Counted from the stretch's first letter, positions 46,321 through 53,729 are shown. The stretch: DNA of 64,000 nucleotides from Bacteroides xylanisolvens XB1A (GCF_000210075.1 NC_021017.1:1500566-1564565); one strand, 5' to 3'. Numbers and translations: made by a program. Notes: a model not told the origin generated them from the sequence alone.

Positions 46321-47685
46321 ATGAGAAAAATAATAATTCTGTCCGCAGCAACACTCGTTTTGAGCAGTTGCGGTATCTATAATAAATACAAACCGGTATC
46401 GGAAGTCCCCGAAGGACTTTACGGTAGCGAATCAGTTGCCGCCGCCGATACGGCAAACTTCGGCAACCTCTCGTGGCAGGAGGTCTTTACCGATCCGTCT
46501 TTGCAAAACCTGATTGATTCGGCACTCGTGCGCAACACGGATATGCAGACTGCCCACTTGCGTGTGAAAGAAGCGGAAGCTACCTTGCTGACGTCCAAAC
46601 TGTCTTATCTGCCTTCTTTATTCCTTGCGCCGGAAGGAGCTGCCAGCAGCTTCGACCGTGGAAAGGCGACGCAGACTTACTCTCTGCCCGTGACCGCTTC
46701 GTGGGAACTGGATATTTTCGGAAAAGTGACCACCGCAAAACGTCGTGCGAAAGCTGCTTACGAGCAGAGCAAGGAATATGAACAAGCCGTAAAGACACAA
46801 TTGGTGGCATCCGTTGCCAACACCTATTACACTTTGTTGATGCTCGATTCGCAATATGAGATAGCCGTTGCCACCGAAGCTGCGTGGAAGGAAAGCGTGA
46901 ACGCCACCCGTGCCATGAAAAAAGCCGGTATGGTGAACGAGGCGGGACTGGCGCAGACGGAGGCTACTTATTATAATATATGTACCACCGTGCTCGACCT
47001 GAAAGAACAAATCAATCAGGCGGAAAATTCACTGGCGTTGTTGCTGGCTGAAACTCCCCATGAGATACAGCGTGGCAAACTGGGAAACCAGCAGTTGCCG
47101 GAAAACTTCTCCGTAGGTGTTCCCTTGCAGATGCTTTCCAACCGTCCCGATGTGCGTAGCGCAGAATTCTCGTTGGCGCAGGCTTTCTACACCACAAATG
47201 CCGCCCGTGCCGCTTTCTATCCTTCCATCACGTTGAGTGGCAGCGCAGGCTGGACCAACAGTGCGGGTAGCATGATTGTCAATCCGGGTAAGTTTCTGGC
47301 TTCCGCCGTAGCTTCTCTGACGCAGCCTCTATTTAATAAAGGCGCCAACATCGCCCAACTGAAAATAGCGAAAGCCCAACAGGAGGAAGCCCGCCTTAGC
47401 TTTGAGCAAACCTTGCTGAATGCAGGTGTGGAAGTGAACGAGGCACTGGTACAGTATCAGACTGCTCGCGAGAAAGCCGACTACTATGACAAGCAGGTAG
47501 CCTCTTTGCAAACAGCCGCCAAGAGCACAAGCCTGTTGATGAAGCATGGCAACACCACTTATCTGGAAGTGCTGACGGCACAACAGACGTTGCTCAACGC
47601 GCAACTGTCACAAGTGGCGAACCGCTTTACCGAAATTCAGGGTGTGATTACGTTGTATCAGGCTTTGGGTGGCGGCCGTATGTAG
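46321..47685 (+). CDS. Outer-membrane efflux channel (TolC/OprM, NodT type) lipoprotein
   Basis: 454 residues with a lipoprotein signal ending in LSSC. Two repeated OEP domains (about 55-245 and 265-450) with long amphipathic helices (for example NTDMQTAHLRVKEAEATLL) and FNKGANIAQLKIAKAQQEEA. It forms the trimeric exit duct for the pump encoded just upstream. Confidence 0.94.
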   Translation: MRKIIILSAATLVLSSCGIYNKYKPVSEVPEGLYGSESVAAADTANFGNLSWQEVFTDPSLQNLIDSALVRNTDMQTAHLRVKEAEATLLTSKLSYLPSLFLAPEGAASSFDRGKATQTYSLPVTASWELDIFGKVTTAKRRAKAAYEQSKEYEQAVKTQLVASVANTYYTLLMLDSQYEIAVATEAAWKESVNATRAMKKAGMVNEAGLAQTEATYYNICTTVLDLKEQINQAENSLALLLAETPHEIQRGKLGNQQLPENFSVGVPLQMLSNRPDVRSAEFSLAQAFYTTNAARAAFYPSITLSGSAGWTNSAGSMIVNPGKFLASAVASLTQPLFNKGANIAQLKIAKAQQEEARLSFEQTLLNAGVEVNEALVQYQTAREKADYYDKQVASLQTAAKSTSLLMKHGNTTYLEVLTAQQTLLNAQLSQVANRFTEIQGVITLYQALGGGRM

Positions 47686-47767
47686 GGAGGTATGTTTAAA
47701 ATGGATGGCATCCGTTACATTGACTAACATCTGGTACCTGATCATTTGAATGTTTGTGTATGAAGAG

Positions 47768-47807
47768 AAAGAGGTGGGCTACCCTGTGAAGGGGAACTCA
47801 CCTCTTT
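47768..47807. terminator. Bidirectional terminator between convergent units
   Basis: AAAGAGGTG (47768-47776) pairs with CACCTCTTT (47799-47807), with further pairing inside, and is followed by a T-run. It ends the efflux operon and the opposing two-gene cassette. Confidence 0.8.
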
Positions 47808-47811
47808 TGTT

Positions 47812-48378
47812 TTAGCTGTCTATGTCATATAGGTTAAGAAGGGTTTCTTTAATTCTGTCTTTTTTTCTCTCTATATCAGAACACTCTTTTTTGTTTACCA
47901 TCAGGTAAGAACTGATTTCTATAAATTCGTAATGTTCAAAACGTTTTTTACCAAATAATTGGGTAGCCATGTTTTTGTATAATCTGAACCTTTGATTGTT
48001 GGCTCTTCCTTCTATTTTGTTAGATTCTAAATCTAAACTTTGAGCACCATTTATCACAAATGAAGCTAGTGGGAATTCTTGTAAAATGAGAGGGACAATG
48101 CTGGCACAAGTCATAAATATACGTAGAGTTTCTGTATAGTTGTGCATTTTGAGAATTCGGTTATATTTATTATCGAGCTTTTTGTCTCTGGCAGCATAAA
48201 ACTTGATGGCAAAAATATCATTGGTAACTTCAACCCTGACAATGTATTTTAGTCTTTGACAGATATCTTTTCTGTTTGAGTAGAATTTATAAATATATGC
48301 AAAATCAAAAGCGTCACCAACATTTGGTGACGCTTTTTGAATAAATATCATCTTATAAGGCCTTATATTATCCAGCAT
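47812..48378 (-). CDS. Unknown protein, second gene of a coupled cassette
   Basis: 188 residues, no signal peptide, no known catalytic motif; Lys/Arg-rich with mixed helix and strand character. Its ATG overlaps the stop of the preceding small basic protein (TAATG), so the two are translationally coupled. The layout (small gene first, larger second, shared palindromic operator) resembles a toxin-antitoxin pair, but I recognise neither protein and the assignment is speculative. Confidence 0.65.
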   Translation of the reverse strand: MLDNIRPYKMIFIQKASPNVGDAFDFAYIYKFYSNRKDICQRLKYIVRVEVTNDIFAIKFYAARDKKLDNKYNRILKMHNYTETLRIFMTCASIVPLILQEFPLASFVINGAQSLDLESNKIEGRANNQRFRLYKNMATQLFGKKRFEHYEFIEISSYLMVNKKECSDIERKKDRIKETLLNLYDIDS

Positions 48379-48572
48379 TACGGTACAAGTCTTATACTTG
48401 TATTTACAGGAATATTTGTTTCGTTTACACGATTCCCGTTTCCGACAATTTTTTTGAGAGACACAGTTTTATATTCGCTTATTGATTTCCATCCAAGTCT
48501 CTCACCTTTGCTCTTTTTGGTGTTGTTAGCAGCCAATGAAGCTTCTTTCTGTTTTTTTAAACTGTTTCCCAT
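48378..48572 (-). CDS. Small basic protein, first gene of a coupled cassette
   Basis: 64 residues, strongly basic (many Lys), probably disordered in the first half (NSLKKQKEASLAANNTKKSK). A Shine-Dalgarno-like AAAGGAG lies about 11 nt upstream of the start, uncommon in Bacteroides. Coupled by TAATG to the 188-residue protein. Candidate nucleic-acid-binding or antitoxin partner; not recognised. Confidence 0.6.
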   Translation of the reverse strand: MGNSLKKQKEASLAANNTKKSKGERLGWKSISEYKTVSLKKIVGNGNRVNETNIPVNTSIRLVP

Positions 48573-48619
48573 AATTAATGTCTCCTTTAGAGCTATGCCC
48601 CAAATATCTGTTTTGGAAC

Positions 48620-48647
48620 GTAATAATGTTATTACTCCGCAAAAATA
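48620..48647 (-). promoter_or_regulatory. -7 box with palindromic operator of the cassette
   Basis: TATTTTTG on the minus strand (48640-48647) fits the -7 consensus. Right after it, where transcription should start, is a perfect 16-bp palindrome GTAATAATGTTATTAC (48620-48635, arms GTAATAA/TTATTAC). This placement suggests autoregulation by one cassette product. Confidence 0.5.
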
Positions 48648-48720
48648 ACAAATATATTTGCAAGAGAGGGTGGCTGATTGTGGATTGATGAGTGCTTTTA
48701 ACTTCTTTTGTCTAATTACT

Positions 48721-49029
48721 CTATAACTCTTCGATCATGCTTAAAGGTAAATCAGTACATTCGGCAATAGATTGGTTGTCTATCCCTTTGGCTTTCATGT
48801 TCCGGGCTATTTGTAGTTGGGCTTTTTGGGCGCCTTCTTTCATCCCTTTTTGTTCAGCTGCATCCATTGTCACCAAATAATCGCGGTACACCTTGACGCT
48901 ATTGTCGTATCGCTCCCTGTCTTCCGGAGACATAGAAGCTACATCGGCGATATCTTTCAATTTCTCGAAGACAGCTTTTCGTGCCTTGAACGGCAAGATA
49001 GGTCGAACTAAAATCTTATTTCCACTCAT
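48721..49029 (-). pseudogene. C-terminal fragment of a PD-(D/E)XK Rpn/transposase-like protein
   Basis: 102 residues. From about residue 13 the sequence LPFKARKAVFEKLKDIADVA followed by SMSPEDRERYDNSVKVYRD is the C-terminal tail of the Bacteroides PD-(D/E)XK nuclease-family transposase group (PF12784). The nuclease domain is missing. The first dozen residues come from the end of the overlapping NYN gene (14-bp overlap). Probably a truncated remnant left where the NYN gene was joined. Confidence 0.7.
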
Positions 49030-49639
49030 CCGGGCGTTCTATTACATATCCGTTTGGTAGCTGCACTTTTTGGGGCAATATATGTTTCTTGAATATATTA
49101 AAAGCGCCATCAAGTTTACGTGTGCCATCACTTAGGTTCGATAAATTAGATGAATATCTGTTAGGAGGAAAATATACATAGACCTTTTGTAACGGGTTAA
49201 ATTCTCTTATCAGCTCTACAGGTGGTATTAAATCGCTGTCTGCTGATACAATGATAGCAATGTCACAGCGCTTTTTATAGGCGTCCGACAGAATCTTTGT
49301 AGCTATTCGTACATCTGTCTCTTTTTCTTCAAAAGAATGAATGATACCACCACAATAACGGCATTTAATCTCTTTTTTGAGGTATTTACCCAATATCAAG
49401 TTAAATTTAGGGTTACATTTGTTTGCTTGAAATAGTTTATCTTGCCTATCGTGTTTGCCTGCATCTGTTGGACGAGCTGAAAAATAATTGACTTCTACCA
49501 ATTCTTGATAGGACTTTAGAAAACTATTAAAGAAGCTGACTAAATCCAGCCAATAACACATTTTCCATTTTTTAGACTTCAGCCCGTAATAGAAATTAAA
49601 ACCGTCTACATAGACTATTACTTTCTTTTTGTCTTCCAT
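49016..49639 (-). CDS. NYN-domain (PIN-like) RNase
   Basis: 207 residues. A NYN/LabA-like metal-dependent RNase fold: D12 (in YVDGFN), D109 (in ETDVRIA), D134 and D136 (in SADSD) form the acidic site. An inserted knuckle, C93-x2-C96 with H101, could bind zinc and contact RNA. The gene is preceded by its own promoter and a hairpin-terminator RNA only 20 nt before the ATG. It overlaps the Rpn remnant downstream by 14 bp. The family cuts RNA in stress, defence or phage contexts; the target is unknown. Confidence 0.85.
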   Translation of the reverse strand: MEDKKKVIVYVDGFNFYYGLKSKKWKMCYWLDLVSFFNSFLKSYQELVEVNYFSARPTDAGKHDRQDKLFQANKCNPKFNLILGKYLKKEIKCRYCGGIIHSFEEKETDVRIATKILSDAYKKRCDIAIIVSADSDLIPPVELIREFNPLQKVYVYFPPNRYSSNLSNLSDGTRKLDGAFNIFKKHILPQKVQLPNGYVIERPDEWK

Positions 49640-49651
49640 AGCGTTATATAT

Positions 49652-49718
49652 AAAAAAAACCCATCTTTAATTGATGGGTCAGCCTTAGTATTTCTCAACT
49701 AAGGGGGGGTAATTTGTA
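49652..49718 (-). ncRNA. Candidate short structured RNA/attenuator ahead of the NYN RNase
   Basis: From the promoter at 49722-49752 a transcript would start near 49716. It would fold a 7-bp hairpin (49683-49689 with 49698-49704), then a 7-bp terminator hairpin ACCCATC/GATGGGT (49659-49679) and a run of eight U, about 65 nt in all, stopping 12 nt before the RNase ATG at 49639. This could be a leader attenuator or a free small RNA. The layout of promoter, small RNA, terminator and RNase resembles type III toxin-antitoxin loci, although tandem repeats are absent. Confidence 0.55.
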
Positions 49719-49721
49719 CCA

Positions 49722-49752
49722 CAAAGGTACAAATCTTTTTTAGAATAACAAA
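49722..49752 (-). promoter_or_regulatory. Promoter of the small RNA and NYN RNase
   Basis: On the minus strand TTTG (49749-49752), 19 nt, TACCTTTG (49722-49729): a full consensus match. The -7 box lies inside a perfect palindrome, ATTTGTACC (49712-49720) with GGTACAAAT (49726-49734), so a repressor could cover it. Confidence 0.75.
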
Positions 49753-49957
49753 TTGATAGGTTCTTTTTCTTCCTTTTTTATGATTTACTTTATTCTTTGG
49801 TTTCTCGAGTTACAAATACTGGCTCTACAAGTCGAGGCCTTTTCCTTGTATGATAAGAAGCGATAGTTCTTGGTTTTCTATCTTTCTTTGCCTGAATTTA
49901 TGATATAAACGAATGATGATGGCATGTTTCGTTTTTATATTCAGACTTTTTCCCGGT

Positions 49958-51007
49958 TTATCTTCCCCTGATTAGCTTTTTCAGTGTCCCGTTGTATGTG
50001 TTTTCAAATTCCGTCGGATGATTGAGCGCCCAAAGAATGTAATCACCCGGTTCGTTCTTTTTGAGTAGGGTAGGGCGGTATTGGGAACTAAGGATTTTCC
50101 ATAAAATCCCGCCGGGACCTCCCAGTTCTTTACGTCGGGCAAGGGCGGCAATCGCTTTCACTGTCTGTTCGTTCCGGATACCGATTGTTTGCATATTTAG
50201 TAGAAGTATAGCTTCCGATCCCCCTCCCGTTTGCATCCCTTCCGAAATCGTTTTCGGAGCTGTTTCTAAGACTGTTCCCGGAGCTGTTCCCGGAGCTGTT
50301 TCAGAAATTGTTTCAGAAACCGTCTCCGCAGTAGATTCCGTTTTTTCTCTTCCAATCGATTTATCCAAAGACAAACCCTCTACAACGACAGGCGAAGCCT
50401 GAAAAACGCTGTTTGACGGAACGGGCGGCATTATCCTCTCATTCTTTTTTTCGCATTTTCCTTGTCTCTCTGTCTCTTTGTCTTTTTTGATTTCAGATTT
50501 GCTCTCATTTTCCATATCCATTTCCTGTTTACCTTTGATATCTGTATCCGTTTCCTCTTTTGTTTGTGGCATTGTTGTAGCAAAATCATGGGATTCTGTT
50601 ACATCTTTAAAATCTTCCTCGATAAGCCAGAAATGTTCCAGAGGTAATTTGTATTTTCTCCGGCTGTCGGTGATGATTTTATGATATTGTTCCTGAATGG
50701 CCTGTGAGGTCAATACACCGTACTCCTTATATATAAGATTGTCGAACAGCCCCACCGCCAGGCAATCATCAATGATGGCCTGCATTTCCTCCTCCTCGCA
50801 ACACGCTTCCTGGGCGATGTCGAAGAGCGTGTCTTTGTTCCACGAAATATAATAACCTTTCTCTTTATAAATGAGGCAAAGCAGTGAAGTGAGCGCAGCA
50901 ATCCCTGCCGCATGGTGGCGACAGGAGATGCGGCGTACTTTTCTGTCCTGCAGAAAATTGACATCGAGGGGAAAATAATCTAATCCGGGTTTGGAAATGC
51001 GGGCCAT
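49958..51007 (-). CDS. Lin1244/Lin1753-like (DUF4373) domain protein
   Basis: 349 residues. The N-terminal about 130 residues (ARISKPGLDYFPLDVNFLQD, YISWNKDTLFDIAQE) are the Lin1244/Lin1753 domain found in phage- and island-borne replication-type proteins. The middle is low-complexity: a charged stretch (KEETDTDIKGK onwards) and a run of short repeats of the type ETVSETISETAPGTAPGT (about 225-255). The C-terminal about 85 residues look folded again. Found in Bacteroides accessory regions; possible DNA-binding role. It is downstream of the amidase and HNH genes on the same strand. Confidence 0.75.
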   Translation of the reverse strand: MARISKPGLDYFPLDVNFLQDRKVRRISCRHHAAGIAALTSLLCLIYKEKGYYISWNKDTLFDIAQEACCEEEEMQAIIDDCLAVGLFDNLIYKEYGVLTSQAIQEQYHKIITDSRRKYKLPLEHFWLIEEDFKDVTESHDFATTMPQTKEETDTDIKGKQEMDMENESKSEIKKDKETERQGKCEKKNERIMPPVPSNSVFQASPVVVEGLSLDKSIGREKTESTAETVSETISETAPGTAPGTVLETAPKTISEGMQTGGGSEAILLLNMQTIGIRNEQTVKAIAALARRKELGGPGGILWKILSSQYRPTLLKKNEPGDYILWALNHPTEFENTYNGTLKKLIRGR

Positions 51008-51054
51008 GATGATAAATTACTGATTGTAAATAATTGATAATAAATAACTGATAA

Positions 51055-51498
51055 TTATTGAATAAACTCCGCTTTTACATCGAAGCAGGGGCAGGATTTT
51101 ATATACTCGTTCGGTGAGATAATACCGTCTCCATTAAGGTCGGGACTGGTGTCCCGATGTCCTATCACCTGTTGCAGAGAAGGGAAGACAAGGCGCAAAT
51201 CTTCTACCAGCCGGACAAGTGCTTCACGCTGCGCTTCCGTTCGTGTGTCGGCAGGCCGACCGTTCCTGTCCAGTCCGCCAATGTAGCAGATACCGATAGA
51301 CCGATGATTCCATCCCGTGCAATGTGCTCCGTCGAGGGCAACATCCCTTCCCGGTTCAACCGTGCCGTCGAGACGGACGACGAAGTGATAACCGATAGAA
51401 CGGAAGCCGCGTTGACGATGCCAGCGGTCGATGTCGGCAGCGGTAAAATCCTGTCCCGCACGAGTGGCGGAACAATGGATGATGATGGTGTCTCTCAT
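51055..51498 (-). CDS. N-acetylmuramoyl-L-alanine amidase (Amidase_2, T7 lysozyme-like)
   Basis: 147 residues, full single-domain length. IIHCSATR at the start, GYHFVVRLDGTVEPGR, GICYIGG and IGHRDTSPDLNGDG are the hallmark blocks, with zinc ligands in IIHC, GHRD and the SCPCFD end. It cuts the amide bond between MurNAc and L-Ala in peptidoglycan. No signal peptide, so phage-like release or transfer-associated use is likely. Its start overlaps the stop of the HNH gene by 4 nt (ATGA). Confidence 0.92.
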   Translation of the reverse strand: MRDTIIIHCSATRAGQDFTAADIDRWHRQRGFRSIGYHFVVRLDGTVEPGRDVALDGAHCTGWNHRSIGICYIGGLDRNGRPADTRTEAQREALVRLVEDLRLVFPSLQQVIGHRDTSPDLNGDGIISPNEYIKSCPCFDVKAEFIQ

Positions 51499-52250
51499 TG
51501 TGAAATCCTCCTTTCTTGTTTGCGTATAGTAGGGGAGGTGAATCCGAAGGCGGCAGCCTCCTCTGCAGACAGTTGACGGTAATATTGCTTTGTCACCGAG
51601 TGGTGCACCGGAGTGAAGGGAGCGTGAATCGGTGGTACAGCCGTATCCGTTATTGCCAATGAGTTTAAAAAGACAGGCAGTTGTGATAAAGCCGATGAAT
51701 TGGCAAAGGGAACTTTCATGAAATCGTTTCCCCGATGTTGCCTTGCACGTAGGTTATGTAGCCATACACGATCCGGATGTTTCAGTTGCAGGATGAGCCA
51801 GTGTTGGTGTGACGGTTTCAGGCGTTCCTCTCTGCCCATTTCTTTCATAGACGGGTAGGCACGTAAAATGATTCCTTTCGCATCCGTTACGGCGCAGGGA
51901 GCTTTACGGGAACCTGTTCCGGTGGGGCGTAATCCTGTGCGGATGGCGTGCATCGTGTTGGTGTATGCATCGCACCATTCAAGGTTTGACACGTGGTTGT
52001 TCATTGTGTTTCCGTCAAGGTGGTTTATTTGCGGCAGATGTTTCGGGTTCGGAATAAATGCTTTGGCAATTAAGCGGTGGACGTTGTAATCGGTACAAAT
52101 TCCTTTATTCAGGAGTGATACCGTTTCATAACCGGTTCCGATGATTTTAGTGCAAAGAATTAACTTCGATTTGCCCTTGAAACTCAATACCCGCCCATGA
52201 TCTGAAATCATATAGTCGGGGTTTTCTTCAATAAATCTCCAATTTTCCAT
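51495..52250 (-). CDS. NUMOD4-HNH homing-type endonuclease with C-terminal extension
   Basis: 251 residues. A NUMOD4 motif (about 3-55, WRFIEENPDYMISDHGRVLS) and an HNH motif (H58, then H77 in INHLDGN and N85-N89 in the NNHVSNLEW block) match phage-type HNH nucleases. From about residue 180 there is an extra segment (for example VPPIHAPFTPVHHSVTKQYY, then LSAEEAAAFGF) not usual for this family; it may derive from another small gene by fusion. It is coupled to the amidase by a 4-nt overlap and preceded by the 23-bp repeat array. Confidence 0.85.
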   Translation of the reverse strand: MENWRFIEENPDYMISDHGRVLSFKGKSKLILCTKIIGTGYETVSLLNKGICTDYNVHRLIAKAFIPNPKHLPQINHLDGNTMNNHVSNLEWCDAYTNTMHAIRTGLRPTGTGSRKAPCAVTDAKGIILRAYPSMKEMGREERLKPSHQHWLILQLKHPDRVWLHNLRARQHRGNDFMKVPFANSSALSQLPVFLNSLAITDTAVPPIHAPFTPVHHSVTKQYYRQLSAEEAAAFGFTSPTIRKQERRISQ

Positions 52251-52323
52251 ACTTGATACTGATAAATGTTAATAAAATTATACTCTGTTAAAAAATAGTC
52301 GCTTCTCTGAATTTGGCAAGGAG

Positions 52324-52414
52324 AAACGGCGTTTCCTGCATCTGTTAAACGGCGCTTCCTAGTGTGGAAAAGCGGCGTTTCTTGTATGTGTTAAACGGCG
52401 TTTCTTGCTGTCTT
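52324..52414. repeat. Four-copy 23-bp tandem repeat with a palindromic core
   Basis: The core AAACGGCGTTT (or close variants with CGGCG) recurs with exact 23-bp spacing; CGGCG starts at 52327, 52350, 52373 and 52396. Each core is a near-palindrome (AAACG, G, CGTTT). The array lies between the 74-residue ORF, whose 3' end it overlaps, and the HNH gene start. A period of about two helical turns puts all copies on one DNA face, as in protein-binding iterons or operators. Confidence 0.8.
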
Positions 52415-52583
52415 CATCTTGCTCTGTAGGAGGTTCGAGCCGTTCGGCACAGTGAATGAGAAATTCTAATTCTTCTCGGCAACCTTGAATCGCTTCTTGC
52501 AGGGAGTCTACATTATACTGTCTGCAAAGAGCTTCCCACTCTTTTCGTTCTTGCAGGTTCATCCTTTTTTCCTGTAGATTCAT
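52359..52583 (-). CDS. Small hypothetical protein overlapping the repeat array
   Basis: 74 residues, helical and acidic in the middle (WEALCRQYNVDSLQEAIQGC, ELEFLIHCAERLEPP), basic at the end, which is coded within the 23-bp repeats. The ATG overlaps the stop of the DUF2693-like gene by 4 nt (52580-52583). There is a second Met at residue 8. Not recognised; coupling supports it being real. Confidence 0.55.
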   Translation of the reverse strand: MNLQEKRMNLQERKEWEALCRQYNVDSLQEAIQGCREELEFLIHCAERLEPPTEQDEDSKKRRLTHTRNAAFPH

Positions 52584-52924
52584 TCCACTTCGATATCCAG
52601 AAAATTTTCAGCATGAAAGGTGCGCCAGCCTTTGGCATCGATGTCGTAATAGACGACAAATGTGTTCTCCGGTTTCGGTGTGTACGGGCGGCGGAAACTA
52701 TGTTCGTAGCCGATGAGTGTGCCGGTGGCACGACGGATGGTTCCATCCTGCTTGGTATATCGGAAACAGACGTTTCCGTGATGCATTTGTCGGATAAGCT
52801 TTCCTATCCGGTGAGCCGTGACGAGTGCATCGTGTCGGCTCATGCCATTACTTTGCCGGATGACAGCGGCCTGCTTCATAAGCCGTATCCGTTGAAGTGA
52901 ATGATTCTTTTTGATTTCAGTCAT
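52580..52924 (-). CDS. DUF2693-like SH3-fold small protein
   Basis: 114 residues. A basic helical N-terminus (about 1-50) is followed by a small beta-barrel region (VCFRYTKQDGTIRRATGTLI through GWRTFHAENFLDIEVE), the pattern of Bacteroides DUF2693 proteins carried on islands and prophage-like regions. Possibly a DNA-binding accessory protein. It is the first gene of the minus-strand run toward 49958. Confidence 0.7.
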   Translation of the reverse strand: MTEIKKNHSLQRIRLMKQAAVIRQSNGMSRHDALVTAHRIGKLIRQMHHGNVCFRYTKQDGTIRRATGTLIGYEHSFRRPYTPKPENTFVVYYDIDAKGWRTFHAENFLDIEVE

Positions 52925-53018
52925 TTTTTTATTCGGTTTATTTTTGATTACGGTGGCAAAGGTAGAAGATGAGTTGCGTAAAGGTTGTCCAAGCTTGACG
53001 CATAAAAAAAGAATGGAT

Positions 53019-53166
53019 ACGAATGTGTCATGCTTGAATGAGTCGATGCATTAAAAGATTCGACCTGTTTTTTTTGATTATGTCAGTTGGGTAGAAAATG
53101 GGTACCTCCAAATCTATCCATATTTAAATTTATTCATGGAATAAGAACGAATGTGTCATGCTTGAA
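53019..53166 (+). repeat. 20-nt direct repeat pair upstream of the 155-residue gene
   Basis: ACGAATGTGTCATGCTTGAA occurs exactly at 53019-53038 and 53147-53166, 128 bp apart. A third, weaker relative (AAGCTTGAC) lies near 52991. It lies in the control region between two divergent genes (52924 minus and 53220 plus), so it may be an operator pair. Confidence 0.75.
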
Positions 53167-53219
53167 CACAAATGTTAAAAGAAATATCGGACTTTTGTGG
53201 AATAATATAAAAATAAATT

Positions 53220-53687
53220 ATGAAAAAGGAAAGCAAGAAATTTAAAGTAAAAAGTAGAGATAAACAGAGTAAAACAACCGGTGTCCGTCATAGTGACGAC
53301 GATGTGAAGAAAGCGGTGGTGGATCGTATTTTTAAGATAGAACAGTTGAATAATATTCCGGAAAGATATGTGGCGAACCATTCGAATTGTTCGCGCTCTT
53401 CAATAGGACGTATGTGTAAATGTAAATTTGACGGTCAGAGTCCTATCCCCGATTGGACAACTATTCATAATTATTCTGCTTGTATCATTGGAAAGTCTGA
53501 ATTTATTCCCGGATTTCCCGAAGTGTTGTGTCATGTTTTAAATCTAATTGTTGACGATTCAGCAGATATAGACTGCACGGTGGATAATGACTGCCATATA
53601 GATATTGAAATTCGATTTCATACCTCCAAAAAACTGGTTAAGGATCCTATGGAAAAGGAAGGAGATAGGGAGAAAGAGGAACAATAA
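53220..53687 (+). CDS. Hypothetical basic protein beside the invertible segment
   Basis: 155 residues. Lys-rich start (KKESKKFKVKSRDKQSK), then a region that may be helix-turn-helix-like (ERYVANHSNCSRSSIGRMCK), and an acidic tail. No family recognised. It ends 47 bp before the left inverted repeat of the SusC switch. In the present orientation the switch promoter points antisense into this gene. Confidence 0.6.
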   Translation: MKKESKKFKVKSRDKQSKTTGVRHSDDDVKKAVVDRIFKIEQLNNIPERYVANHSNCSRSSIGRMCKCKFDGQSPIPDWTTIHNYSACIIGKSEFIPGFPEVLCHVLNLIVDDSADIDCTVDNDCHIDIEIRFHTSKKLVKDPMEKEGDREKEEQ

Positions 53688-53729
53688 AAAGTAGAATTAA
53701 AGACGAAAATAGAAGGAATGGACTAATGA

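Larger units (their letters stand above)
49640..49957. other. 318-bp region between the NYN and Lin1244-like genes
   Basis: Holds the promoter and hairpin RNA described at 49652-49752 and, at 49891-49918, a 28-nt sequence that matches the repeat at 46038-46065 in inverse orientation with one mismatch. No other gene is seen. Confidence 0.6.

Noticed and set aside
52324-52414. CRISPR array
   Set aside because: Period of 23 bp leaves no room for spacers, copies are degenerate, and no cas gene is in the window.
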